DNA of 64,000 nt from positions 4,960,001 to 5,024,000 of the forward strand of contig NZ_LR590484.1 of NCBI RefSeq assembly GCF_901482695.1, in the 5' to 3' direction. Each line of letters starts with the position of its first letter. Within the stretch, counting starts at the first letter, position 1. The notes beneath the pieces were generated by a model. It searched no databases, was not told the DNA's origin, and worked only from the letters and a program-made list of their open reading frames with translations. Positions 43,243 to 52,295 of this stretch are shown one piece after another. Both the position numbers and the translations under genes were made by a program. This DNA is from Sphingobacterium thalpophilum. GTDB lineage: Bacteria > Bacteroidota > Bacteroidia > Sphingobacteriales > Sphingobacteriaceae.

Positions 43243-44142
43243 ATGGCAAAATTGATACATCGAACAGATGACTTATTGTGGAAATCTATTTTAGAACATA
43301 CTTTCATACATTTCCTTCGTTTTTTCTTTGTTGGAGCTGATGAAATCTTCGATCTAACCAAACGGTTTGATTATCTCGACAAAGAGTTCGAGAGTTTATT
43401 CCCGCCCGAGCCAAATGGCAAAGGGGTCCGGTTTGTGGATAAGCTGGTGAAGGTTTATCTAAAAGACGGACGTGAAAAATTTGTACTATGCCACATCGAG
43501 GTACAGTCCCGAAAGGGGAAGGGAGATCTCGCCGAACGCATGTTCCGATATTTTTACAAAATATTTGACAAATATCAAGTCCCCATTACAGCAATTGCTA
43601 TCCTGGCAGATGACAATTGCAATTATAGACCATCCCTCTATGTACAGGAATTTATGGGGACACAGATGAGCTACACTTTCAATTGTTACAAAATTCTGGA
43701 TCAAGATGAATCTGAGTTGCGGGCAAATCAAAATCCTTTTGCAGTAGTAGTGCTTACTGCATTGTTGGCCATATTAAACAAGAAGCTAAGCGACGATCAA
43801 CTAAAAGATATTAAACACGATCTATATAATGAAATGATAAACAGGGACATGGACAGAAAGACACGTAAAGGAATTTATGACTTCCTGATGTACTATGTGC
43901 GTTTTGAAGATCAGGTTAATTTAACTATATTTGAACAGGAACTAAAGACAAAATCTGGGAGGAACATTGTTATGGGCACCAACGAGTATTTATTGGACAA
44001 AGCAAAAAAAGAAGGTAAAATAGAAGGTAAGCGTGAAGAAGCGATTGCGATTGCTTTGGAATTTAAAAAAATGGGATTGCCGTTAGAAGACATTGCTAAG
44101 GGCACAGGGCTTACTGTTGAAGAAATCGAGAAGTTGAAATAA
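43243..44142 (+). CDS. Rpn family recombination-promoting nuclease/putative transposase
   Basis: A 299-residue protein of the Rpn (PD-(D/E)XK) family. The nuclease core is in the first 130 residues: DEIFDLTKRFDYLDKEFESL, VDKLVKVYLKDGREKFVLCH and IEVQSRKGKGDLAERMFRY; the EVQ replaces the classical ExK and is normal for Rpn proteins. The C-terminus (about 255-299, KAKKEGKIEGKREEAIAIAL and MGLPLEDIAKGTGLTVEEI) is the usual helical tail. Related proteins cut DNA and promote RecA-independent recombination. A single-gene unit with its own terminator; such genes spread horizontally. Confidence 0.9.
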   Translation: MAKLIHRTDDLLWKSILEHTFIHFLRFFFVGADEIFDLTKRFDYLDKEFESLFPPEPNGKGVRFVDKLVKVYLKDGREKFVLCHIEVQSRKGKGDLAERMFRYFYKIFDKYQVPITAIAILADDNCNYRPSLYVQEFMGTQMSYTFNCYKILDQDESELRANQNPFAVVVLTALLAILNKKLSDDQLKDIKHDLYNEMINRDMDRKTRKGIYDFLMYYVRFEDQVNLTIFEQELKTKSGRNIVMGTNEYLLDKAKKEGKIEGKREEAIAIALEFKKMGLPLEDIAKGTGLTVEEIEKLK

Positions 44143-44166
44143 CAAAGTTTTCGTATAACATAAGAG

Positions 44167-44197
44167 GCGGCTGAAAGTAAAAATTCAGCCGCTTTCT
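44167..44197 (+). terminator. Intrinsic terminator of the Rpn-type gene
   Basis: GCGGCTGAA (44167-44175) pairs exactly with TTCAGCCGC (44184-44192), followed by TTTCT. It lies 25 bp after the stop codon. Confidence 0.75.
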
Positions 44198-44255
44198 ATT
44201 TTTAGCCATAAATAGCCACGGCCAGATGTTTTTTTATTGACTTGTATTTAGATTT

Positions 44256-44297
44256 ATTCAAAATAATAATATCTTTGGCCCCGTTATTATTTTGAAT
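44256..44297. promoter_or_regulatory. Perfect 14-bp inverted repeat around a -7 box
   Basis: ATTCAAAATAATAA (44256-44269) and TTATTATTTTGAAT (44284-44297) are exact inverted copies. The 14-bp spacer starts with TATCTTTG (44270-44277), a good TAnnTTTG box for the TonB receptor gene at 44340. A protein bound to both arms would occlude the promoter. Given the siderophore-type receptor, an iron-responsive repressor such as Fur is plausible, but I cannot match the arms to a known operator with confidence. Confidence 0.6.
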
Positions 44298-44339
44298 TTA
44301 AAACTGACACCATAACTGTCTACCAGACCTCGACAAGCA

Positions 44340-46679
44340 ATGAAAGCTAATCCAAACAGCATGGCTAAAATAACTGCCGCTTTATTATGTTGTTCCATTT
44401 CCTTACCCGTATCAGCAGCAGGCGGGCTAATGACCGGCAATAGACCATTTCACCTGTCTATCGACAAGGCCCAGCAAAAGGGTGTGATAACCGGTCAGGT
44501 GGTGGATGCCCAGGGCGCCCCCTTAGCCAACGTGCATGTACAGCTGCACGGAGCAAAGAGTACCAAGTCGGATAAAAATGGTTTTTTCCGGTTATCGGAT
44601 ATCAATTATGGGAAATACCGCCTTACGTTGAGCTCAGTGGGCTTCGCAAATGTCGCCCTCGATCTTGAACTGCTGGAGGAACAGCACCTGCTCGAGACCA
44701 TTACACTGACAGCTGCCGAGCATAGTCTGGATGAGGTTGTTGTCACAGCAAGCAGACTGGCAGAACATATCGACGAGGTGCCATCGTCCATTACCTATAT
44801 TGGCGGTAATACGCTGGATCAGCAACGGCAGATCAATGATAACCTGCCATCGATCTTGATGCAGAAAGTGCCGAGTATATCGCCCAGTGAGGAAAGCCAG
44901 AATAACTTTATCGCCAAAATCCGGGGACGCAACTTTCTGGTATTGATCGATGGGATCCCGCAGTCCACGCCACTGCGCAATGGTGGCCGTGACCTAAGGA
45001 CGATAGACGCCAGTGCCATAGACCACATCGAGGTGATCAATGGTGCCACGGCAATGTATGGCAACGGGGCAGCGGGCGGTGTGATCAACTATATTACCAA
45101 AAAACCGCAAAAAGGGAAGAAACTAAGCTCATCCACTTACCTCAACAATTCGTTGAGCCTTGTCAAACCGGACGAAACCTATGGCTATAATATCGCTCAG
45201 CTCTTCTCGGGTGAAGTCAATAAATGGGACTACGTCGTACAGGGCAAAATCGGCCGCTCTGGCGTAGTGCGGAGTGCCGATGCAGCGGTAGTCAGCCCTT
45301 TTTACGGGCTCGGTGAAACAAAGTCCTACAATGCCCTGGCTAAAATAGGCTATCAGATTGCTCCCGATCATCGTGTCGAGTTTATGGGCAACTATTATCG
45401 TAGCCTGCAGGACAGCAAATATGTGGGTACCACCGGTAAATTTGGTGAATCGCCGGCCATTGGCATTCCTTCGGATACTGTTATCAACGGCGGAACGCCG
45501 TACAACAAAGCACTTCACCTCAAGTATGACGGCCAATATGGCAAGACCGCGGCAAACCTGAGCCTGTACTACGAGGATATGAATACGGTCTTCGAAACGT
45601 ATAACCAGAATTATTCGGACCATAAAGGTGCACGGCTCAATTTCAATACGCCTTTTCAGCTGAGCGGCTCCTCCACACTGTCGCTGATCTATGGGGTAGA
45701 CCTGCTGAAGGACCATACCGTGCAGAAGACACTGAAAGACGAACTGGTCACGCCGGATATGAATATGAATAATCTGGCCCTCTACCTGCAGGGTAAATTG
45801 AATCTGGCTGCCGACTGGATTCTGAAAGGTGGGGTCCGCTACGAGAATATCCGCTTTAAAGTCGGTGATCTGACCAAAAACGGAAAGCTGACGCAGGGGG
45901 AGAAAAATAACTCAGACGCTTTTGTATTCAACCTGGCGACACGGTACAACAAATACAGCTACGCCCAGCCTTTTGCCTCCTTCTCACAGGGCTATTCCAT
46001 AGGAGACGTCGGCCTGATCCTGCGCAATGGGGTTCCGCTGAGCCAGCTCGACCCCAAGCCGGTCGTGGTCAACAACTTCGAACTGGGCATCAACGGTAAA
46101 CTGTCCATATGGGACTATCAGCTGACCGGTTATTACAGTACTTCCAAGAAAGGGACGACTTTTGCCGAAACTTCCAAGCCCGGCGTCTACGAACTGAGCC
46201 AGGTGCCTCAGCGTATTTACGGTCTGGAGTTTGTCGGAAATGTAAGACCCCTGCAATGGCTGTCCCTCGGCACGGTACTGGGCTATATGGATGGCCGCCA
46301 GGACCTGAAAAATGAGGGTTCCTACAAAGATAAACTGGACAACTCGATCATTTCACCGTTCAAAATCAATCTGAACGTGGATGTCAAACTCACCGACCAA
46401 TGGAATGTATATTTACAGTACCTGCATCTCGGCGGAAGGGATGTGTTTCCTGTGGAGGCTTACAACTATGGAAAGTACCCGATATCAGGGTACAACCTGG
46501 TGGATTTTCAGACACGGTACAGGTATCAGAAATTCACGTTCTCCTTTTCGGTCAACAACCTGTTCAACGCCGATTATTACCCTGTGCATGCCGAAGTACG
46601 TGGCGCTACCAACGAAGGCCGCTATTACATCAAGGGTACGGGCACCATGGCAAACCTGGGGATACAGTTTGACCTATAG
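44340..46679 (+). CDS. TonB-dependent siderophore-type receptor
   Basis: A 779-residue outer-membrane receptor. Signal region (about 1-29, LLCCSISLPVSAAG); carboxypeptidase-regulatory-like domain (about 47-125, GQVVDAQGAPLANVHVQLHG); TonB-box-like LDEVVVTASR; plug (about 130-245, IRGRNFLVLIDGIPQ and GATAMYGNGAAGGVINYITK); barrel ending FSFSVNNLFNADYYPVH and a terminal LGIQFDL. Compared with the SusC proteins here it is shorter, has no SusD partner, and resembles ferric-siderophore or vitamin receptors. A palindrome around its promoter suggests repression. The exact ligand is unknown. Confidence 0.88.
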   Translation: MKANPNSMAKITAALLCCSISLPVSAAGGLMTGNRPFHLSIDKAQQKGVITGQVVDAQGAPLANVHVQLHGAKSTKSDKNGFFRLSDINYGKYRLTLSSVGFANVALDLELLEEQHLLETITLTAAEHSLDEVVVTASRLAEHIDEVPSSITYIGGNTLDQQRQINDNLPSILMQKVPSISPSEESQNNFIAKIRGRNFLVLIDGIPQSTPLRNGGRDLRTIDASAIDHIEVINGATAMYGNGAAGGVINYITKKPQKGKKLSSSTYLNNSLSLVKPDETYGYNIAQLFSGEVNKWDYVVQGKIGRSGVVRSADAAVVSPFYGLGETKSYNALAKIGYQIAPDHRVEFMGNYYRSLQDSKYVGTTGKFGESPAIGIPSDTVINGGTPYNKALHLKYDGQYGKTAANLSLYYEDMNTVFETYNQNYSDHKGARLNFNTPFQLSGSSTLSLIYGVDLLKDHTVQKTLKDELVTPDMNMNNLALYLQGKLNLAADWILKGGVRYENIRFKVGDLTKNGKLTQGEKNNSDAFVFNLATRYNKYSYAQPFASFSQGYSIGDVGLILRNGVPLSQLDPKPVVVNNFELGINGKLSIWDYQLTGYYSTSKKGTTFAETSKPGVYELSQVPQRIYGLEFVGNVRPLQWLSLGTVLGYMDGRQDLKNEGSYKDKLDNSIISPFKINLNVDVKLTDQWNVYLQYLHLGGRDVFPVEAYNYGKYPISGYNLVDFQTRYRYQKFTFSFSVNNLFNADYYPVHAEVRGATNEGRYYIKGTGTMANLGIQFDL

Positions 46680-46703
46680 CTCCTCCCAACTGATGAAATA
46701 CAG

Positions 46704-46746
46704 AAAGCTGCCCCGCACCTTGGATGTTCGGGGCAGCTTTTCTTTT
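46704..46746 (+). terminator. Intrinsic terminator of the siderophore-type receptor gene
   Basis: AAAGCTGCCCCG (46704-46715) pairs perfectly with CGGGGCAGCTTT (46729-46740), followed by TTCTTTT. A 12-bp stem 25 bp after the stop. Confidence 0.85.
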
Positions 46747-46839
46747 ATAGCCTCCACACGGGGCTACGGAACGGGGCTACCGGCAACGTTTGCGTAAATA
46801 AGTTTAGCAGTTTGCATTTTAAATTTCTAATTTCAGTTT

Positions 46840-46855
46840 ATGCAAGCGGTTGCAT
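46840..46855. promoter_or_regulatory. LacI-type palindromic operator candidate
   Basis: ATGCAAGCGGTTGCAT has two exact 6-base arms (ATGCAA/TTGCAT) around GCGG. LacI/GalR-family repressors bind similar TGCAA..TTGCA palindromes. It is 43 bp before the SusC start at 46898. No LacI-family gene is in the window, so the regulator would be elsewhere; chance is not excluded. Confidence 0.4.
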
Positions 46856-46897
46856 CCAACCGAAAAGGGAAAACAATTTTTAAACTTTATAAACCTT

Positions 46898-49891
46898 ATG
46901 ATACCAAAGATTGAATGGGAAAGCAGTATCCTAAAAACTGCTGCTCTGAGTGTCATGTTTGTATTGTCCGCTCCTTATGTGAGGGCGCAGGAACAAAATG
47001 TAAACGGTACAGTAAAAGACGCGCAGGGAAAGCCTGTGTCGGGAGCGACGATCCGTGCTGTCGGTAACAGCAGCTTATCAACATCTTCCGATGCCAATGG
47101 AAATTTTTCGATTAAAATACCCGCCACGGTCACACAGTTGTCCATCACTTATCTGGGGGCTGACGCCCAGCAGGTGACCATCGTACCGGGCAAGCCTCTT
47201 TCGGTCGTCCTGCAGTCAAACGACGCAACGCTGGATGAGGTGGTGGTCGTCGGCTACGGTACGGTCAAAAAACGTGACCTGACAGGTTCGGTGGTCTCTG
47301 TCAAAGGGGATGAGATTGCCAAGGTGCCTTCGGCCAATATGCTGGAGTCGGTACAGGGCAAGGTGTCGGGTATGGATGTGACACGCAGCAGTGGCTCGGC
47401 ATCCTCGGGTGTCAATATCACCATCCGCGGCAACCGGTCCATCACGGCACAAAATGGTCCACTATACATTGTTGACGGAATCCAGTACAGCAATATCCAG
47501 GATATCAACCCCAATGATGTCGAATCGATGGAAGTACTCAAAGACGCTTCTTCTACGGCGATCTACGGCTCCCGGGGAGCCAATGGGGTCATTATCATCA
47601 CCACCAAAAAGGGAAAAACCGGTGCTGCACAGATTGCGTTCAATGCCTACGCCGGTGTGTCTAAAGTGGCCCGCTATCCCGAAGTCATGAACCTCGACCA
47701 ATGGGTGAAACTTCGACGCGAGGCTTATCGTACCACGGGTAAATGGAACGACGTATCTAACGATGCGGCTATTTTCAATACTGCCGAGCTCGAGGCTATC
47801 AAAAACAACGAGTACACCAACTATTTTGATCACTTGGTCAAAGAGGGCTTCCAACAGAATTATCAGGTCGGCATCAACGCGGGGACGGAAAAAACAAAGG
47901 TCTACTTCTCCGGAGATTTCCTGAATGAACGGGGGATCTTCGAACAGGATAAATCCAACCGTTTTGGGGGCCGGCTCAACATAGACCAGGAACTGGGCAC
48001 GTACTTCAGGGCTGGAATGCAGTCGCAGGTGACGCACTACAAAATTCAGGCGGCACGCGACCCGCTCAATCAGGCCAATAAGATCAGCCCCCTCGGCAAA
48101 ATCTACAACGACGACGGCAGCCTGATCCTCTATCCGCTCAACGGATCGGCCATCAATCCGCTGGCTGACCTCGAACCTAACGCCTATGATGCGCAGAATC
48201 TTGTGACCCGCACCTTGATCAATGGCTATCTCGAACTGAAACCATGGAAAGGATTTTCGGGCAAGTCGACCATCGGGGTGACCCTCAATAATAACCGCGA
48301 GGGGACCTTTGCGGGGATGTATACCATCGACCGCAATGGATCGGCATCGAAAGCCACCTATAGTACGGAAAATAGCCATCTGATCAACTGGGAAAATGTA
48401 TTGTCCTATCAGAACTCCTTTGGTGACCACAACCTGAACATTACGGCTGTCAACAGTATCCTGTGGAATCGCTCGGACCGTATCGACGCCTCGGGTGAGG
48501 GCCTGCTCCTCGATAGACAGCTTTTCTATGCTCTGGGCAATGCCTCCAAAAATCTGGCGACGACGACGGCATACAGCATGAACAATCTGCTCTCGTTTGC
48601 CGGCCGTGTCAACTACAGCTACAAAGGTAGGTACCTGCTGACAGCCACCGGCCGTTCTGATGGTTCGTCCATATTGGCAAAGGGCAGCCAATGGGCTTTC
48701 TTCCCGTCCATTGCTGCAGGTTGGCGCATTGTCGATGAGTCCTTTATGAAAAACCAGAGCGTATTTAGCGAACTCAAGGCCAGACTGAGCTGGGGTCGGG
48801 CAGGCAACTACGCGGTGTCGCCATACTCAACACAAAACGACCTCAGCCGTGTGGCTTTTGCCTACGACGATGATTCGGCAACAGGCTATACTTTTTCACC
48901 GCAGATCGGCAACACCAACCTGGGCTGGGAGATCACAGCGACGACCAATGCGGGACTCGACTTTGGGATACTTAATGGACGCGTTACAGGTACCCTGGAT
49001 TACTATGACTCCAGAACATCGAAATTGCTGCTCGAGCGGGGCCTGCCGCCTTCGACAGGCGTAAGCAATGTGATCCAGAACATTGGAAAAACCCGGAATC
49101 GCGGTTTCGAAATAACCGTAAATGCAGCTATTCTGAAAGACAGCAACTTGAAGTGGAATACCTCAATCTCCTATACACGTAATAAAGAGGAGATTGTCGA
49201 GCTGGTTACCAGTTCGGATGATATCGGAAACGGCTGGTTTATCGGTTATCCCACGGAGGTATTCTACGATTACGACAAACTGGGTATCTGGCAGCTGGGG
49301 CAGGAGGAGGAAGCTGCCAAGTTCAACCAGACACCGGGTGATATCCGCGTGCGCGACGTCAACGGCGACGGGATTATCGATTCAAAGAATGACCGCGTGA
49401 TCATCGGTACTCCACGGCCAAAATGGTTCGGTTCATGGGACAACACATTTAGCTATAAAGGATTTGACCTCAACGTATTGCTTTTTGTCCGCTGGGGACA
49501 GACCATACAGCCCAACTTCCTGCGCCGCTACGATCCGCAGGGTCTGGGTCAGAGTGCGGCCATCATAGACTACTGGACGCCGGAGAATCCGACCAACGCC
49601 TATCCGCGGCCCAACTCTGGGCTCTCACTGGCGAGCACACTGTACTCCAGCTCGCTGGGTTATGTGGACGGGTCTTACCTGCGCATCCGGAATATATCAC
49701 TGGGCTACAATTTTCCGCAGTCGGTACTGAAGGATGGCTTTATCAAAAAATTAAGGGTATATGGTACGGCCAGGAACCCATTTACCTGGACCAAATCGGA
49801 CCTGCTCAATTCGTATGATCCGGAAAGGGGTGGATCGGAAAACTTCCCGATGACCAAATTATTTGTTTTCGGTGTGAATGTTGGATTTTAA
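46898..49891 (+). CDS. SusC/RagA-family TonB-dependent transporter
   Basis: A 997-residue outer-membrane transporter without STN domain. From ATG 46898: signal peptide (about 1-30, VMFVLSAPYVRAQ), carboxypeptidase-regulatory-like domain (about 33-112), SusC linker LDEVVVVGYGTVKKRDLTGS, plug (about 125-245, VLKDASSTAIYGSRGANGVI) and barrel. The longer frame from 46850 adds 16 residues ahead of the signal and is less likely. The susD-like gene follows after 12 bp, and a LytS/LytTR system is convergent behind it. No enzyme genes identify the substrate; a carbohydrate is common for this subgroup. Confidence 0.93.
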   Translation: MIPKIEWESSILKTAALSVMFVLSAPYVRAQEQNVNGTVKDAQGKPVSGATIRAVGNSSLSTSSDANGNFSIKIPATVTQLSITYLGADAQQVTIVPGKPLSVVLQSNDATLDEVVVVGYGTVKKRDLTGSVVSVKGDEIAKVPSANMLESVQGKVSGMDVTRSSGSASSGVNITIRGNRSITAQNGPLYIVDGIQYSNIQDINPNDVESMEVLKDASSTAIYGSRGANGVIIITTKKGKTGAAQIAFNAYAGVSKVARYPEVMNLDQWVKLRREAYRTTGKWNDVSNDAAIFNTAELEAIKNNEYTNYFDHLVKEGFQQNYQVGINAGTEKTKVYFSGDFLNERGIFEQDKSNRFGGRLNIDQELGTYFRAGMQSQVTHYKIQAARDPLNQANKISPLGKIYNDDGSLILYPLNGSAINPLADLEPNAYDAQNLVTRTLINGYLELKPWKGFSGKSTIGVTLNNNREGTFAGMYTIDRNGSASKATYSTENSHLINWENVLSYQNSFGDHNLNITAVNSILWNRSDRIDASGEGLLLDRQLFYALGNASKNLATTTAYSMNNLLSFAGRVNYSYKGRYLLTATGRSDGSSILAKGSQWAFFPSIAAGWRIVDESFMKNQSVFSELKARLSWGRAGNYAVSPYSTQNDLSRVAFAYDDDSATGYTFSPQIGNTNLGWEITATTNAGLDFGILNGRVTGTLDYYDSRTSKLLLERGLPPSTGVSNVIQNIGKTRNRGFEITVNAAILKDSNLKWNTSISYTRNKEEIVELVTSSDDIGNGWFIGYPTEVFYDYDKLGIWQLGQEEEAAKFNQTPGDIRVRDVNGDGIIDSKNDRVIIGTPRPKWFGSWDNTFSYKGFDLNVLLFVRWGQTIQPNFLRRYDPQGLGQSAAIIDYWTPENPTNAYPRPNSGLSLASTLYSSSLGYVDGSYLRIRNISLGYNFPQSVLKDGFIKKLRVYGTARNPFTWTKSDLLNSYDPERGGSENFPMTKLFVFGVNVGF

Positions 49892-49903
49892 TTGCTACAA
49901 AAA

Positions 49904-51541
49904 ATGAAAAGAACTATCAAAAATATTGTCATGGCTTCAGTGGTGGCGCTGGCATCAGCAGGCTGTTCAAAGATTCTGGACGAATACAACCCCAGCGGCC
50001 TGACCGCCGAAACGGTCTTCACCACGCCCGAGGGCTTCGAGACCCTGGTCAATGCGGCGTATTCGTATCAGCGCTGGTGGTATGGTAAGGAGGAGGGGTA
50101 CAGCATGTCTGAAATGGGAACCGATCTTTGGATGGGCGGTGCCGGCGACACCTTTCCCGACCTGATGAGATATTCCAACCTGCAGGGCAGCAACGATGCG
50201 CTGAAGGCAGAGTGGAAAGCATTGTATTCAGCTGTAAATGTCTGCAATGCAGGTGTCGGCCGCATTGACGCTGCTGGTTTTGACTCCACCACCAAGGCGA
50301 TCCGACTGGCCGAACTACGTTTCCTGCGTGCTTTTTACTATTGGCATATCCTGCAGACCTGGGGCGGCGTGCACCTGACCACCACCGAAACCGTGGGCAT
50401 CCTCACAACGGCTAATAAAACGGCGCCCGAAGAGTTTTACGCCCTGATTGAATCGGACCTGCTCGCAGCGATCAAGGATCTACCGAATACAAGCGAAGAT
50501 TATGGCCGCGTGACCAATCCCGCTGCCCGCGCTTTTTTGTCGCGCGTATACCTGTCGGAAGGGAAATATAAAGAGGCCAACGACTATGCATTGTCGGTCA
50601 TCAAAGGCAACTACGGTTTTGAACTGCTCAAAAACTATGCAGATCTCTGGAATATGGCCAATCTGAAAAATAAAGAAGTGGTCTACGCCGTCAATTATTC
50701 AACCAATTTGGTCCTCAACGATAAATTGAACGAAATTTCAAATCCACTGGGTCACAACCGCGGCAGCAACAACGGCCACCTGTTATTTTTAATGAAGTAT
50801 GATACAGAAACAGGCATGGTACGTGACCTGGCCAACGGCCGCCCGTTCAACCGCTATATGCCGACCCGTTTTCTGCTGGACCTGTACCCCGAAGGCGACA
50901 GCCGCTATGCGGCATCTTTTAAGGAGGTGTTTTATGCGAATAATCCCAAGACCACTTCGGTCATCAAGTTGGGAGATACTGCAGTGTATGCCACCCGACG
51001 TGCTATTGGCAATGTGAACAAACCGTATAAGATCTACGACAGAAACTACATATATGCAAGTGACGGTAAAGTCAATGATCAGATGCGTTACCCGACTTTA
51101 AGCAAGTTTCTGGATCCTACACGGCCCTCGTCCGATGAGGCCCAGAGTGCGCGGGACGTCTTCGTGATCCGTTTTGCCGAGCTCTATTTAAATGCTGCGG
51201 AGGCACAGCTGCGGCTGGGCAATCTTGACTCGGCGGCACATTGGGTCAATATCATCCGCGCGCGTGCCGCGCAGCCCGGCTCGGAGGAAAAAATGAAAGT
51301 GAGCGCCAGTCAGATGACTCTTGATTTCATCCTCGACGAAAGAGCCCGGGAGTTTGCCGGCGAGCAGATCCGCTGGTTTGACCTCAAACGTACGGGAAAA
51401 CTGGTCGAAAGGGTAAGGGCTCACAATCCGGATATCGCCAAAAATATTCAGGATTTCCATAAGGTGAGACCTATTCCGCAGGACCAGCTGGATGCCATCA
51501 CCAACAAGGACGAATTTACGCAAAACCAAGGTTATCAATAA
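49904..51541 (+). CDS. SusD/RagB-family substrate-binding lipoprotein
   Basis: A 545-residue lipoprotein partner of the preceding SusC. From ATG 49904: signal with lipobox ALASAGCSKIL (cysteine near residue 21). SusD signatures: AETVFTTPEGFETLVNAAYS, the SRVYLSEGKYKEANDYAL TPR-like part, RFAELYLNAAEAQLRLGN and FILDERAREFAGEQIRWFDL near the C-terminus. The frame extends to a TTG at 49892, but the ATG gives a normal signal peptide. It ends just before a strong terminator. Confidence 0.93.
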   Translation: MKRTIKNIVMASVVALASAGCSKILDEYNPSGLTAETVFTTPEGFETLVNAAYSYQRWWYGKEEGYSMSEMGTDLWMGGAGDTFPDLMRYSNLQGSNDALKAEWKALYSAVNVCNAGVGRIDAAGFDSTTKAIRLAELRFLRAFYYWHILQTWGGVHLTTTETVGILTTANKTAPEEFYALIESDLLAAIKDLPNTSEDYGRVTNPAARAFLSRVYLSEGKYKEANDYALSVIKGNYGFELLKNYADLWNMANLKNKEVVYAVNYSTNLVLNDKLNEISNPLGHNRGSNNGHLLFLMKYDTETGMVRDLANGRPFNRYMPTRFLLDLYPEGDSRYAASFKEVFYANNPKTTSVIKLGDTAVYATRRAIGNVNKPYKIYDRNYIYASDGKVNDQMRYPTLSKFLDPTRPSSDEAQSARDVFVIRFAELYLNAAEAQLRLGNLDSAAHWVNIIRARAAQPGSEEKMKVSASQMTLDFILDERAREFAGEQIRWFDLKRTGKLVERVRAHNPDIAKNIQDFHKVRPIPQDQLDAITNKDEFTQNQGYQ

Positions 51542-51548
51542 ACCAATG

Positions 51549-51576
51549 AAAGCGCCCCAGGCCGGGGCGCTTTTTT
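51549..51576 (+). terminator. Intrinsic terminator of the third susCD operon
   Basis: GCGCCCC (51552-51558) pairs with GGGGCGC (51564-51570), extended by flanking A and T, followed by six T. It lies 8 bp after the susD stop. Its T-run overlaps the stop codon of the convergent response-regulator gene. Confidence 0.88.
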
Positions 51577-52294
51577 AGCGCCTTAAATCCCAACGCCGGA
51601 AAAAGTCCTTCTTAAACGCAGGTCCGATGGGAAAGAAGTCATCCCTGATCCGAACTGAATTTTTTTCCACATACGCAATATGTTCCAAAGACACAATGTA
51701 CGATTTATGGATCCTGCAAAATCTGTGTGCCGGCAAAAGGGCCGTCAGATCCTTCAGGTTCATGTACGTGACGATTACCCCCGTCGTTGTACTAATACTG
51801 ATGTAGTTATCCAGTCCTTTCACATAAAGAATATCCACCAGCTGAACTTTATGGTATTTTTGTTTGGCGTCTCCCTTGATCAGTACATGGTCTTTTGAAG
51901 CGGCTGTATTTTGCTGCAACTCCACCTGTACCTGCTGCTTAAATTTACCGATCGCTTTCTGGAAACGCGCAAAGATGATGGGTTTTAACAAGAAATCAGT
52001 GATATCATTTTCGTAACCCTCAAAGGCATACTTCGGGTAGGCCGTGGTAAAGATAAACCGCGCTCTGCTTCGGCTCAGTTTCAGGAATTGAAGCCCGCTC
52101 ATATCGGGCATCTGTATATCGAGAAAAACCAGATCAATGTTGCATTCAGTCAATAAACGAAGCGCTTCAAACACATCTGATCCTGCATAGACCAACTTAA
52201 ACTCCGGAAAATGTGCAAGGTGGTTTTCCAGTATCCGGATAGCAAAAGCCTGGTCATCGACGATCAGGCAATTGAGACGCTGTGGCTGTTCCAT
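51575..52294 (-). CDS. LytTR-family response regulator
   Basis: A 239-residue response regulator. Receiver (about 1-120) with D13/D14 and phosphoacceptor D59 (DLVFLDIQMPDMSG). The LytTR DNA-binding domain (about 140-235) has VLIKGDAKQKYHKVQLVDIL, YVKGLDNYISISTTTGVIV and HRFCRIHKSYIVSLEHIAYV. ATG 52294 lies 1 bp after the kinase stop, so translation is coupled; the longer frame to 52414 lies within the kinase gene and is rejected. Likely controls the neighbouring SusCD or barrel gene. Confidence 0.92.
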   Translation of the reverse strand: MEQPQRLNCLIVDDQAFAIRILENHLAHFPEFKLVYAGSDVFEALRLLTECNIDLVFLDIQMPDMSGLQFLKLSRSRARFIFTTAYPKYAFEGYENDITDFLLKPIIFARFQKAIGKFKQQVQVELQQNTAASKDHVLIKGDAKQKYHKVQLVDILYVKGLDNYISISTTTGVIVTYMNLKDLTALLPAHRFCRIHKSYIVSLEHIAYVEKNSVRIRDDFFPIGPAFKKDFFRRWDLRR

Positions 52295-52295
52295 T

